NCBI GenBank assembly: GCA_025175895.1
Contig: CM046004.1
Location: 48,473,359-48,537,358 of the forward strand
Direction of reading: 5' to 3'
Length of the DNA stretch: 64,000 nt
Source: Wurfbainia villosa
Taxonomy: Eukaryota; Streptophyta; Magnoliopsida; Zingiberales; Zingiberaceae
Both the position numbers and the translations under genes were made by a program. The notes under the pieces are model-generated. The model was not told the DNA's origin, searched no databases, and worked only from the letters and a program-made list of their open reading frames with translations. How positions within the stretch are numbered: the stretch's first letter is position 1; each line of letters starts with the position of its first letter. This document shows positions 44,039 through 55,354 of this stretch, piece by piece.

Positions 44039-47000
44039 TCACGCCTGCCTTTTGGACCCGAGAACCAGGAGGCGTGCGTGACGCGACATACATACATTAC
44101 ATACAACGGAAGACTTTATACATACTTCTTAATTCTTACAGCGGAAGACTTTAGACCTATTTTTTTTTTCTTTTAAAACATAAACATGCATTGATATATA
44201 TATATATATATACTTCTTCTTTTTAACATAGAGTATGCTTCATAACATGTATAGATACTTCTTCTTTACTTCTTCTTATCAACATAGAGCATGCATCATA
44301 TATATAGATACTTAGTGCTTAGTTCAGGTTCATAAACATCATCGTCATATGGAGACATAAGTAAGGACATCCATAGACATCATCATCATAGGTAAACATA
44401 TATATATATAGACCTAACGGATCCTCTCCACCATGCCACTACCACACACATTGGCCCCTCCTGCTGCTCCCTTTAGTTTATCCATCCCTTACCCTTATCT
44501 GCAGTACGAGGGAAAGATAAACTATAAGCACATAGGCTTAGTAAGATCCTGTCCTACTCACAAAAACCATACATCAGCATTAATCATAGCATGTAACATT
44601 CATAACATATAAGCAATATAACATGTAACATACATAGCGTAATCAACTTAACATGTAGCATAAGTAACATGAGTAAACATAACATGCATAATCCACAACT
44701 TAGCAGCATAACATGAATATATACATGACTGCAATATAACATGTAACATACATGGCGTCATCAACTTAACATATAGCATAAGTAACATGAGTAAACATAG
44801 CATGTATCATCCATAACTTAGCGGCATAACATGAATATATACTTAATCAAACATAACATGCATCATATGTAACATAGCAACATGTACCTGACATATCAAC
44901 ATAACATACAACCTATGTAACATAATGGCGTAAACATGACATTTCAATCATAACATGAGAATATAACAATCAATCAGGTAAACATATGCAGGATGCTTTT
45001 GAAAACATATATTTTAGGTACGTAAACATAAATCTCAATATATTTGGGCCCGGCATTGTACCACTTCTTCATTATCATAGCGCGCATCCCTAAATAGGCC
45101 CTAGGTAGCAAGTCTCGAACCTAAAAGGTTACTAGGCCCAATCTTAGTCCGTCGACCTAGGGCATTCGTCGTAGTGTAGAAGCCCATCCTAGGCCCGAGT
45201 CTTACTCCATCGACCTAGGGCATCTTGGAGCCCATCCCGTACTAGGCCCGAGTCTTATTCCATCGACCTAGGGGCAATCATACATAGAAGCCTGTCCTAT
45301 GCCCGAGTCTTATTCCATCGACCTAGGGCATCTTAGGAGCCCATCCCTTCTTGGACCTTATTAAGGTCTTGGTACAAGCCATGCAGAAGGTAAAATACTT
45401 ATATACTTATTTTATAACATACCTTATTTCATTTTGCAAACATAGCATACTTCATTTCACAACACATCATGCTTCACTTCGTGAACATATCATCTTTCAT
45501 ATCATAAACATACCATACTTCATTTCATAACATATCATTCTTCATTTCATCATCATATCATACTCATGTTGTTAACATATCGTTTTGTTTCATTTCATAA
45601 TCTTATCGTTTTCCATTTCATAAAATATCTTAAATATCACATACACATAGGCATGGCATAAGGCATGGCATCAAAAGTAAGTAAACACTAACCTAAGGCA
45701 TGTTATCTTCATCTAGCATCATTTAATATCACAAGTCAACAAGAATTCACCCAACAATAAACACATGTTAACCTAATTCATCTAACATAACAACAACTTC
45801 ATAAGCATATAAAACTTGAATTAAAACTTAATTTAATCACCCAAAAATACATGATGGTCGAATGGTCCATAGGGGTTTCTAGGGTTATCTTTTAACCTAA
45901 TTCATTTAACATACTAACCACATCATAAGAATGCAAAAGCTTCATTGAATCGCCACTATATAGGGGTGGCCGAATGTCTTTATAGGTTTCTAGGGCTAGT
46001 CCATTACCCTAATTCGATTAACATACTAACAACATCATAAGCATACAAACATGGAATAAAGCTTCATTGAATCATCAAAATATAGGGGTGGCCGAATGGT
46101 CCTTGTTGGCTTTTGGGGTTAACTTTGGACCTAATCCATTTTAAATCCTAGTATCATCATATAGTTACAAAACATAGCATGGAACTTCATTGGAACCTTA
46201 AAAACATGGCTTGGCCGAATGGACCTTGGTGGCTATTAGGGTTAGCTTTTGTCCTAATCCATTTTAAATCCTAACATCTTCATATAGTTACAAAAACATA
46301 GCATGGAACTTCATTGAAACCTTAAAAAAACATGGCTTGGCCGAATGGACCTTGGTGGCTATTAGGGTTAGCTTTTGTCCTAATCCATTATAAATCCTAA
46401 CATCATCATATAGTTACAAAAACATAGCATGGAACTTCATTGAGACCTTAAAAACATGGCTTGGCCGAAATGGACCTTGGTGGCTATTAGGGTTAGCTTT
46501 TGTCCTAATCCATCTTAAATCCTAACATCATCATATAGTTACAAAAACATAGCATAGAACTTCATTGAAACCTTAAAAAAAACATGGCATGGCCGAATGG
46601 ATCTTGGTGGCTATTAGGGTTAGCTTTTGTCCTAATCCCTTTTTCCATCTTAACATCATCATATACTTACTAAACATAGCATATAACTTCATTGATAAAC
46701 CAAAAACATAGCTTGGCCGAATATAACATATAGATCTCTTTTACAACCATCAATCGAAGCTACTGATGCAGTGAGGGATACTTACATCCTTCGCTTTGCT
46801 TGTAGTGTGAAGATAACCTAAGGAACCAAACCTAGCCTTTGCTTTCTTGCTTGGATGAGGTTCGGCCAAGGGGTGAAAATGGGGAGGGAGAGCTCTAGGA
46901 TTCGGTGAGGAAGAAGAAGAGAAGAGGAGAAAACAAATTTGCTAACTCATGCCCCCTCATTTCCCCTATTTATTAACTTAGAGAGTCCCTTGATCTCCCT

Positions 47001-47231
47001 TACACTTAACCATAATTTCCCCTATTCCTCTAATGATAATATCTTATTGGGCTTATGGTTAGTGGGTGCATCTATAGGGCTTGGCTATCTCTAGAGGTTT
47101 GGGGTTCAATTCCTAGGCCTTGCATCCCTTTTTGGCTTATTTTCTTTTATTTTTGAAAAGGCCCACATAAAGCCTATTATCATCAAGCCAAAAATTCTTG
47201 TAAAATTGCTAGGAATTTTACTGGTGTTACA
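44039..47231 (-). repeat. 5' LTR of element E
   Basis: It is about 3193 bp and the partner of 36062-39214. It carries about 70 extra bp at 44605-44680 (a duplicated 'taacatgtaacatacat' stretch). Its internal arrays lie at 45100-45345 and 45850-46720. The outer end reads gttaca followed by AGAAG. Confidence 0.9.
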
Positions 47232-48242
47232 AGAAGCACCTGAAGGCTAGCATATGGATGAACAAGTCATGGATGACACAGAGAGATCTGTTAGGAGCGA
47301 GGCTGACGGAGGTGGCTAGATGGATTAGGTCTAGGTTAAGGGTGGCCTAGCAAGTATGGGGGCACCATACTTTGTTTAAAACCTTATGTTTGAAGTGTAT
47401 CATTCGACTGGGACCATGGGTCAGTCGACTGATGAGTGTCAACTAGTGTTTGACTACGAGAAGTGTCCTAGCAGTCGACTGCCAGAGCTTGGCAGTCGAG
47501 TGATCTGGTGATCAGTCGACTGATGGTCGGGATCTAAGGCACAGAAGGTTCTCCAGTCAAGTGATTGCATCGACCACTTGACTGATTGAGATATTAGTCA
47601 ACTGATGTTTAAGGTCAGTCGACTGATGGTGTATCCGTTGGATTTTTCCAACGTGAATCTAGTCGTTGTCTCACGACAACAATGGCACCAGTCGACTAAT
47701 GGTCCCGAGCAGTCGACTGATAGGAAAAATCCAGACCAGGCAGAAGCTCTAAATGGAGCTCGTGGAGTAGGGATTTTGCACAGGTTCTTGAGCTTCCTTG
47801 GGGCGATTTGTTACTGCAAATCAGGGTCTCCAAGTGTGATGCAAGCAACCACAAAGCAAGCAATCAAAAGAGCAATTGTAAAGTGTTTTTTCTTTACTTG
47901 TAGTGCATTTCATTATTGTAATTGCTTGTATTTGTTTCTTACTGTTGTAAGATCATTTGTACGAGATTTCTCCACCTCCAGATTATTCCAAGAAGGAGTT
48001 TATTTGATTAGTGGTGTGGTACGCAACGCTAGAGCTCATTTGAGCTTGATCCGTGGAGTAGGAACCATTCATTTCCGAACCACGTTATATCCTTGTGTTG
48101 TTATCGTGCTTGTGTGTATTTGTATTGTATATTTGCTATTTTTGCTGAGTACTAATATATTTGTAGCAAGCAGGATAGAATTCCTCCATCGACAAACGAC
48201 GACGCTATTCACCCCCCTCTAGCGGGCGCAACGTTCTTAACA
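47232..48242 (+). repeat. 3' LTR of element D, second part
   Basis: It resumes D with the duplicated AGAAG, then matches 30882-31909: the palindrome cluster (47400-47730), R/U5 and the end ...CTTAACA. The flank is AGTTT at 48243-48247. An open frame of 205 residues at 47605-48222 lies wholly in LTR sequence and is a chance frame. Confidence 0.88.
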
Positions 48243-48247
48243 AGTTT

Positions 48248-48729
48248 AACATTTTAGTTATTGGAGATGCTCGGATTTTGGAAGCCCATTTGGAAAAATC
48301 AAAATTCCTAGAGTAAAAATAAAAAAAAGTTGTCGTTGGTAGAAATGGTTAGGTGCCCCTTTGAGACTAAGTTAGGTTACTAGAAAAACACCTATCAATT
48401 TCTCTCAATATCGAGCACGCCTTTGAGACTTTGTGCTAGATCTAGAGAACAACCCTCGCTTTGGGCAGTGCCTAAGAGCTGGAGTCCTTAGGAAAGCTAT
48501 AGGATGATGACTTAACTTACCATGGAACGAGTATCCCCTAAGATGATTCGCTTAGCACGAGCACGAAGAGAAAACTTAGTGAATTTCTAGAATATCTCTG
48601 TTTTGCTTTGATTGCAAATATCACTTGATAAATCTAGTTAACATGCTAAGTATGGAACAATATCCTTTTAAAAATTTCATGGCACTGAGGTTTGCTTGAG
48701 GATAAGCAAAGACTTAAGTCTTGGGGAAT
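48248..48729 (+). other. 3' end of the internal region of element F, with polypurine tract
   Basis: Non-coding F sequence resumes after D. The last bases, 'gacttaagtcttggggaat' (48711-48729), form the polypurine tract typical of Athila/Tat elements, directly before TGATGTG. Confidence 0.7.
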
Positions 48730-50132
48730 TGATGTGTGTAAAACATATAAGGTTTTAGGAGTAGTTTTCGCTCATCTCTCATTACATTTTATGTTTGTTT
48801 CATGCATATTTTACTTTGTTTTGCAACATTTCCTATTTTCTGGTTTGGAGATCTACTCTTTGTACTTTTGTATGCAGGATAGCATTTCATGGGAAAAACA
48901 GTGCATTTTCGGAGCAAAAGAAGGATATTTTACAGTTGGACTTAGAAGGGGACATGGCCAGGGCATGTTGCTATGCACGGTCATGTCCCAAGGTGGAAGT
49001 AGGCCACCATGGCACCACACACGACCTAGCCGTGTGGAAACACATGACCGTGTGGTGCTTCGCGATTCCGATATGAGTCAGTTATTTTCCAGGTTTTAGA
49101 GAGATCTAGGCTGATGTCTATATAAAGGAGGCTACGCCTAAACCCTAGGGGGGAGGCACGATGGCCGGTACGACACTCCAATGCCCTAAAAAGCTTCAAG
49201 AACTGGCAACGGGGAGGAAGAAAGTCATCGGAGATCCAAATTCTGCACTTCAACATCGTAGAAAAGAGTCACACCACATTGTAAATTCTGTTCTTTACGC
49301 AATTTCAATTGTTTATACGAACATGATCATGCTTTTTGTTTCTCCTCTCTTATTTAGGGAGTAGACTCTTCGATTTTAGGACTAGGGAGTAGTTTGTGTT
49401 TATTTAGAACATGTTGGTTCAAATATCTTTTCGTTCTTGAATTTATATTTGTAATTGGCATTTGGTTTAGAGCTATAAATATTGTTTTGGTTTTCTATCT
49501 ACTGTGCTAGCCAATACGAGGGGTTATAGCCCTCGTATCTAAGATTTAAGAGAATTAAGGAGGAACCTAGGGGTTGTCCTCATCTCTCATAATCGTGGGT
49601 AGAAGGATGCGATAGAGTAGGAAACGCACCCCATTTTCGACTCGTCACAGGGATCGATTCAGCATCCTCGTACCGACTATCCCATCTTAAGTCCAGGAGT
49701 CGACTTGGTAATGGCAGAGGTAGCTTCCGATAGATGCGAAGGCTCATCGGAGGAGTGTATGATATCCTTTCCACAAAATCGTAGCTTGAAACGTAGATAA
49801 AACCCAATTGACAACGTGTTTTGCGACACAAAAATGAAACTAAAAGCATAGAATCCCTTTCAAAGACTCACAACTAGTTTGTTTCTTCTTTCCCTATGAC
49901 ACCATATTGAGTTGGGATCGCTGTCAACCCTCGTAATCATAACCCTTAGATATGAATTCCGAACAATAACCTCCACTTACCAAATCGATACTCGAATCTC
50001 AGTCCCTGTGGGATCGATAATCTTTTTATTACTTGATGACATCCATGCACTTGTTGGAATTGAGCACGAGCGCACGCTTCGAGTCCTTGATGGTCTCCGT
50101 CGTGAGATTTGAGGTCATGTTCATGTTCATCA
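48730..50132 (+). repeat. 3' LTR of element F
   Basis: It is 1403 bp, TGATGTGTGTAAAACATATA to ...TTCATGTTCATCA, the partner of 24287-25688. The TATA box is 'ctatataaagg' near 49119. The right duplication CTTAG is at 50133-50137. Confidence 0.9.
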
Positions 50133-50744
50133 CTTAGTATCTGTTAGGGCAATCTCTTGCCATGATTAGGTTTTGATGTGTGTGTGGCAAAGGGTTTAAG
50201 TTAGTTTGTTATGTTGATTTGATATGTGCGTTGAAGTCATGCAGGACTTAGTAATTCGCACATGGAGTCGTGGCGAGTTTCACATCTCATGACTCGTGCC
50301 TTGAGTCGGTGAAGGATAGCTTTGCGGAAGCCGTGCGCTTGGATCATCCGAGGGACCGCCGGACGAGAAGCTTGGAGTGAAGCTAGAGGAAGTAGACTTC
50401 GAGGCAAGAGATGCGAGCATTGCGAGTGCACTGCGATGCCGAGGACATGGCGAGAACGAAGAGAACTTCAAGGCGCGAGGACTCAGAGATGAGAGTGAGC
50501 GATTGTAACCTGGGAGGGGTAGCTTAGGTGAAACTTGGCCATTTGGCCAAGTGTCGGATTTTCCGACACCGGCCGATCGCTATGTCATGTGATCATTGCT
50601 CTAAGTCGATGGTTCGATCGATCGGTATAAGACTTAGTGCTTAGCGCGATCGCCATGGATCGGCAATGATCGAGCCCGATGTCGGCAGCTTGCCATGGAA
50701 TGGCGGTCGATCGATGGCAACCGCAGACGCGAGTCGGAGTCGAC

Positions 50745-50905
50745 TCCATTGAGCACTCGACTGATCGAGCATCAGTCGACTGATGGTAGGATCAGTCGGC
50801 TGATGTCAATACCGTTGGATGGAATCCAACGTGGAAAGCGGCCGTTATTGGGCAACGGCTACGGGATCAGTCAACTGATCGAGGGCATTAGTCGACTGAT
50901 CCTGT
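50745..50905 (+). repeat. CAGTCGACTG palindrome cluster in U3 of H
   Basis: There are several copies, including 'catcagtcgactgatgg' at about 50769-50785 and 'attagtcgactgatcc' at 50887-50902. The cluster ends about 30 bp before the TATA box. Confidence 0.85.
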
Positions 50906-50930
50906 GTCAACGGGAAGAAACCCTCTTCCT

Positions 50931-50939
50931 CTATAAAAA
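50931..50939 (+). promoter_or_regulatory. Probable TATA box of the H LTR
   Basis: 'cctctataaaaaggaagg' lies immediately downstream of the palindrome cluster, the same arrangement as in A and B. Confidence 0.6.
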
Positions 50940-52552
50940 GGAAGGGGATGGGGCTTTGGGAGGCTAATGCTCATGCTCTAACACTCTCCCAAAGTTCCCT
51001 AAAGCTTTCCATCCTCTTACTCAAGCTTATTTCCATTATATTTGTAAGAGGAGTGTTTTTGTGTAAAGAGGTTACCTCCACCTAGCTTTGTGCAAAGGAG
51101 AGATCTAGTGGATAGATTTGGAGGAGTGATTCACCTTGGACGAATCGGACCGTGGATTAGCGTGTTAGTAATATATGAGAGATGTCCTAAGGCAATCGCC
51201 TTATGTATGAATCATTTATATGATAAATGAAGATTCACTATTTTAGTATACATGTTTTATGTATTTGATTGGATCTTAAACTCATTTACTGAATGTCAAC
51301 GATACGATTCACAGCATGAGAGAATTTGTGATTGGATCACAACTAGTGAGTATCTCTACATGTGTAATTGTGATGTATCGGAATTATCCCTAGTCGATGA
51401 ATTGATGGATTTGGACACCATCAATTCTGTCGAGACTAGCACGAGGTATACTCCTTGGTGTATCCAAGCAGCTGATTCTCACTGGCTGGAGACATAGTGA
51501 TGTCCGGAGTTAATCGTGGATGCTAGTTATGGTAACTAGTTCATTGGAGTGACTAGACGTATGACTTCATATGGTTCTCTGGATATATAGATATGTCAAT
51601 GAAGTTCTTACTATGGCTTAAGTGCGATGTTCCTTTGACTTGCGGTATTCAAGTCATCTTGATCATAGAGACTTATGCTTTGACATCTTAAGCAAGCATC
51701 TCTAAGGAGATGTGGACCCGGGATGATTGGGTATAAGTCGAAGTGATCGAAGGTGTTTGAATAGCTTATAAAGGATTCACCACTCCTTGCGAGGAGATGT
51801 ATACCCATGGCCTCTCGTCGGATTGTTACTAAAGTCTTTGGCCAAAGCATTACATGTTTAGAGTAAGGTACTCTTCGATACATGTGGAGTAACTAGAATC
51901 CGTAGGACGAGGAAATGATACTTGGGCTAGGTGTGACGTAGTCAGCCTAGTGGGGACTGACACAATAAACCATGTCCTGAACCAAGTGGGTATAAGATGA
52001 GTTAAGGGAATGGGGCACGAATCATTTGAGCTGCTGAAGGGTTTCAGAAATAGTTCTGGATCAACTGTTGATCTTTTCGGTTAATTGGGGATCATGATGT
52101 ACTACTAGGTGCCACTCATGATCGTTCTATAATTAATGGTTAATTATAGACGACCAACATAAACCGAGAACCTATTTTGTCACACGCACAACGAGCGTAA
52201 TCCAAAGGATTTAAAACGAGCTTGAGAATGGGATTCTCAGACCGAGAGAAACAAGGTTTGGTTGAACCAAACATAAAGCGAGCATGAAATTTTTTTCAGT
52301 CGCAATGGAAGCGTGGATGGGCCGAGTCTTATGAAGACATAATGGATGAACCAAAATGGTTTGGTTCTGATCCAATGGAGGAGAATAAACCAAAGTTTTT
52401 GGTTTATTTGAAACGAATGAACCAAAAGTTGGTTCGGTTCATTTTAACTTAAAATAAACCATCATGGTTTGGTTTATTTTAACTTATCTTAATGGAGCGG
52501 GTTAACGGGCATAATGGTTATGATCCAATAACCATTAAGAGAATTAGTTCTC

Positions 52553-52559
52553 TATAAAA
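52553..52559 (+). promoter_or_regulatory. Probable TATA box of the G LTR
   Basis: 'tctataaaagaggg' is conserved in all three LTR copies (also near 60429 and 61911) and sits in mid-LTR. Confidence 0.65.
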
Positions 52560-52790
52560 GAGGGCTTAAGGGATAATTAAGCCCTAATCCAAAAACCCTA
52601 GCTTGGAGTTGCCGCCCAACCTCCATTGCCGCCCAACCTCCATTGCACCGCCTTGTTGTTTTGTCCGGCTCCTTCAAGCAACCAAGCTTCAGCCGGTGAT
52701 CCTCCGGCGACCCTCCGGTGATCTCCTATAGGTTTGGCATCAAGGTGAGCCTTTTCTTCCCTTGGTTGGCCGGCGCCTATCTCCTCCACC

Positions 52791-52817
52791 AAAGCTGTCC
52801 AGTTTTTCTGGACAGCT
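52791..52817 (+). other. Perfect hairpin in the R/U5 leader of the G LTR
   Basis: The arms AAGCTGTCCAG and CTGGACAGCTT are separated by a run of T, giving an 11-bp stem. It is repeated with the same arms in the solo LTR (about 60701-60726) and the 3' LTR (about 62155-62181). It would lie in the RNA leader downstream of the TATA box. Confidence 0.8.
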
Positions 52818-53366
52818 TGTTCTCCTCTCGTCGGAGCATCGTTTGGACGACGGTTAGAGCTCCGACAGTAGCTAACATACCGTGGATTCGATCTCCGGTA
52901 ATCCTCTGAGGTGGAGGACGAAGGATTCGTCAATTGGTTGACGAATACCTCTCCGGAGAAGCGAGTTTTGAGAACTCGTATTAGGATCCGAATTTGGATT
53001 CGGATCGTGATCATCTCTCGATCACGTCGTCTTCAACACGAGGCTAGTAACCCTTACGAAGACGAATCTCGTGGCTTAGCGAAGTCATCCCGAGGAACTC
53101 AGCGTGGATACGGATAGAGACGATTCTAGCGCGGATCGTTCCGGTTGATGTCGTTCCCGCTACACGTCATACGAAAGGTATAACATAGATAAATTTCCTT
53201 TTATTGCAAATTTAAATTTACAGTTATGTCTACACTTGTTGTAATATGCATGCGTGTGTTGTGTGTGTTGTAATAAATATAGATTTATTATTTTTATTTC
53301 TTCCGCTGTGTTCATGTTTACGAAACGTGATCGAACACACACACCGTAGTGCCGGAAACCCAAGAG

Positions 53367-53380
53367 TGGTATCAGAGCCC
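53367..53380 (+). other. Primer-binding site of element G
   Basis: TGGTATCAGAGCCC, initiator tRNA-Met type, lies one base after the LTR end. Confidence 0.88.
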
Positions 53381-54583
53381 AGGTTGTGTTTCGACATAAT
53401 CGTAAAAATGGTTTTGCGATAGTCATAATGTATTTCTGAAAATTTTCTAATTTTGGAAATTTAGAAGTATTTATGAAAATTTTTCAATTTTGTAAAGTCT
53501 AGAAGTATTTATGGAAATCTTCCACTTTTGGAAAGTTGGAAGTATTTATGGAAATTGATATTTTCCATAAATAAAATATTTGATTAGATTCTGGAAATTT
53601 GTTTTCTAATTTAATTATGATTTGATTTGGGAAATCAAATCTTAAAATATTTTATTTCCATAAGTAGTTTTAATGATTTAGGAAATTGGTTTCCTAAATA
53701 GATTTTCCTTAATCAAATAATTCCATGAATAAAATATGTGATTAGATTTTGAAATTTGTTTCCTAATTTAATTATGATTTGATTTGGAGAATCAAATCTT
53801 AAACATATTTTATTTCCATAAATAGTTATGACATATAAGGAAATATATACATGACATAATTGTATGCCATGTAATTGCATTAGATGCATAACATTATGCC
53901 ATGCGTGTCGTGACATGTAGATGTATGTCATGTATGTCATGCCATGTAGATAATAGTTATTTGCATGCAAAGAGGATGAGACATAAAAACCCTTAAACAA
54001 TATTAAAGCCTACACCTTCCATTAATATGGTTAGAACCAGAGTTCCGTTTCTTGTTTGGGTTGTTGGACTCTCTCCAAGCCCGGCTCGAACCCGAACATG
54101 TTCAAACCATGGAATAGTTTAATACTAATATGGTAAGAGTCAGAGGTCAATCGTTAGCTTTGGTTGTTGGACTCTCTCCAAGCTGGGCTAATTGGTTGAA
54201 TGCGCTCTAACCATATTAAAACTATTTCCCGATTAATGGGTTGGCTTTAACCTGGAGCATCGGCTTGTTGGACTCTCTCTAAGGTCGATGTAAAGGGAGG
54301 TGAAGTTGGGTGCTATGCATATGATGCATACTTGTTAATGTGTTAACAACCCGATGTATGTGTGAACATTCAATTAGTTGATAGCTTGTTGGACTCTCTC
54401 CAAGGTTGATCATAACTATGATGGATATCAGCCCATTCGGAGATGGACCTACGATCTCCCAAAGTGATTTTGGGGTTTTTGAAATTCGAAAAAATGAATG
54501 GGATTTATAAATGTATATTGATGCATTTTAAAATCATTTTCTCATATATGCTTGTTTTGTATTTCTAGGTCAATAAATTGATC
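53381..54583 (+). other. Untranslated leader of element G with internal repeats
   Basis: It is about 1.2 kb before the gag ATG. It holds repeats of 'agaagtatttatggaaat' (53460-53560) and four copies of a 19-bp motif (see next entry). Otherwise it is AT-rich without a gene. Confidence 0.7.
54061..54404 (+). repeat. Four copies of TTGTTGGACTCTCTCCAAG in the leader of G
   Basis: Copies are at 54061-54079, 54165-54183, 54265-54283 (one mismatch) and 54386-54404, so about 100-120 bp apart. The intervals also share 'aaccatattaa'-like sequence. Confidence 0.9.
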
Positions 54584-55354
54584 ATGACGTCTTTGAATTT
54601 GCGTTTCATTTTGGATTCGAATAAATTGACTGGGCCGAGCTTCTTGGACTGGCTTAGAAGCTTGAGAATTGTTCTCAAGGTTGAAAAGCTTGCAAATGTC
54701 CTCGAAGCGCCTCTTCCCGCCCGTCCTAGTGACGACGCAACTCTGGGCCAATTGTTGGCCTATCAGAAACATGTGAGTGATTCTGAACAAATGAGTTGCA
54801 TCATGCTAGCCGCGATGGAACCCAAGCTACGAAAGCAGCATGAGCATATGGATGCTCATATCGTAGTCCTTCATCTTTGTGAGTTGGTTGATGAGCAAGT
54901 GAGATTCGAAAGGTTCGAAGTCTCAAAGCTCCTCTTCACCTCTGAGATGCTAGAAGGTTCATCTGTGGTACTGCTCAATATGCTGAAGACTGTGGAGTCT
55001 TCTGAGAAGCATGAGCAGGGGACGGTGCTGTTAGTTGATTCCTCGAAGAAAGGTTCTAAGAGGAAGTCAAAGGAATAGCAGAAGGGAAAGAAGAGAAGGG
55101 CTAAGAAGGTAGAACTAGCACAAAAGGAAACTTGCCATCATTATGGCAAGGAGAGCCATTTGCGAAGAAAGTGCAAGATTTATCTTGAGTCCGTGAAGAA
55201 GAATAAGGCATCGGATGCCCCATCTTCTTCAGATATCTTCGTTATTGATTGTCATTCTATTTCCTCAAACACTTGGGTATTGGATACTGGGTGTGGCTCA
55301 CATATATGTAATGACATACATGGGCTAAGGAATAGAAGAAGACTCGTCAAGTGA
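54584..55354 (+). pseudogene. Element G gag and protease, broken
   Basis: The ATG at 54584 gives 'MTSLNLRFILDSNKLTGPSF' and the UBN2-type gag region 'DSEQMSCIMLAAMEPKLRKQ', 'VDEQVRFERFEVSKLLF'. The middle of gag is shortened: 'SEMLEGSSVV' jumps to 'LLNMLKTVESSEKHEQG'. The knuckle reads 'CHHYGKESHLRRKC', so its second cysteine is tyrosine. The protease has 'WVLDTGCGSHICNDI' (DTG present). A TAG at about 55076 and another near 55351 break the frame. Confidence 0.82.

Larger units (their letters stand above)
36062..47231 (-). mobile_element. Element E: chromodomain Ty3/gypsy retrotransposon (Tekay/Del-like)
   Basis: AGAAG at 36057-36061 and 47232-47236 flank an 11.2-kb insertion. LTRs of about 3.15-3.19 kb (36062-39214 and 44039-47231) are highly similar over their whole length, so E is probably the youngest large insertion here. 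On the minus strand the order is primer site, gag, protease, RT, RNase H, integrase, chromodomain. That gypsy order, the LTR start TGTAACGCC/TGTAACACC, the long LTRs and the terminal chromodomain fit Tekay/Del-type chromoviruses. A few stops and frame changes make this copy inactive by itself. Confidence 0.9.
30387..48242 (+). mobile_element. Element D: gag-only LTR retrotransposon inserted in F, itself carrying E
   Basis: AGTTT at 30382-30386 and 48243-48247 flank it. The 5' LTR is 30387-31909. The 3' LTR is 35559-36061 joined to 47237-48242, split by gypsy element E. The primer site is at 31912, gag at 31969-33851 and non-coding 3' sequence at 33852-35558, with polypurine tract AAAAAGGGGGAAAT. 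Without E it is about 6.7 kb. No pol motifs occur. Confidence 0.9.
24287..50132 (+). mobile_element. Element F: pol-less Athila-like Ty3/gypsy retrotransposon, interrupted by D and E
   Basis: The flanks are CTTAG at 24282-24286 and 50133-50137. LTRs at 24287-25688 (1402 bp) and 48730-50132 (1403 bp) share order and TATA position. The internal region holds gag and protease (25971-27828), a 'LGRQPK' linker (about 27988) and an Athila-type 3' ORF (28440-29983). RT, RNase H and integrase are absent. Element D sits at 30387-48242; the tail of F resumes at 48248 and reaches its polypurine tract at 48717-48729. Without D and E it is about 8 kb. Confidence 0.85.
50142..51162 (+). repeat. 5' LTR of element H, first part
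   Basis: It is similar to the B LTR in the opposite orientation ('ttttgatgtgtgtggcaaag' near the start). The palindrome cluster lies at 50745-50905 and the TATA box at 50931-50939 ('ctctataaaaagg'). It ends with the target duplication TAGCG (51158-51162). Confidence 0.88.
51163..53365 (+). repeat. 5' LTR of element G
   Basis: It is 2203 bp, TGTTAGTAATATATGAGAGA to ...GGAAACCCAAGA (final CA mutated to GA). The TATA box is at 52553-52559 ('ctctataaaagagg'). Upstream lies a region of 'aaaccaaaatggtttggttc'-like inverted repeats (52340-52480). Downstream is a hairpin at 52791-52817. Confidence 0.9.

Noticed and set aside
47605..48222. 205-residue plus-strand frame with hydrophobic stretches
   Set aside because: It sits entirely in the 3' LTR of D. 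The equivalent 5' LTR frame (31593-31889) is shorter and shifted. Hydrophobic runs arise from T-rich U5 sequence.
51252..51497. Plus-strand frame 'MFYVFDWILNSFTECQRYDS' repeated at 58441 and 59100
   Set aside because: It is open in the three LTR copies of G but lies in U3 upstream of the promoter. Sequence similarity is that of the LTR as a whole, so I cannot argue for coding.
52598..53014. 138-residue minus-strand frame, repeated at 61956-62378
   Set aside because: It is conserved only because both are LTR copies of G. It is antisense to the leader, has no domain, and is disrupted in the solo LTR.
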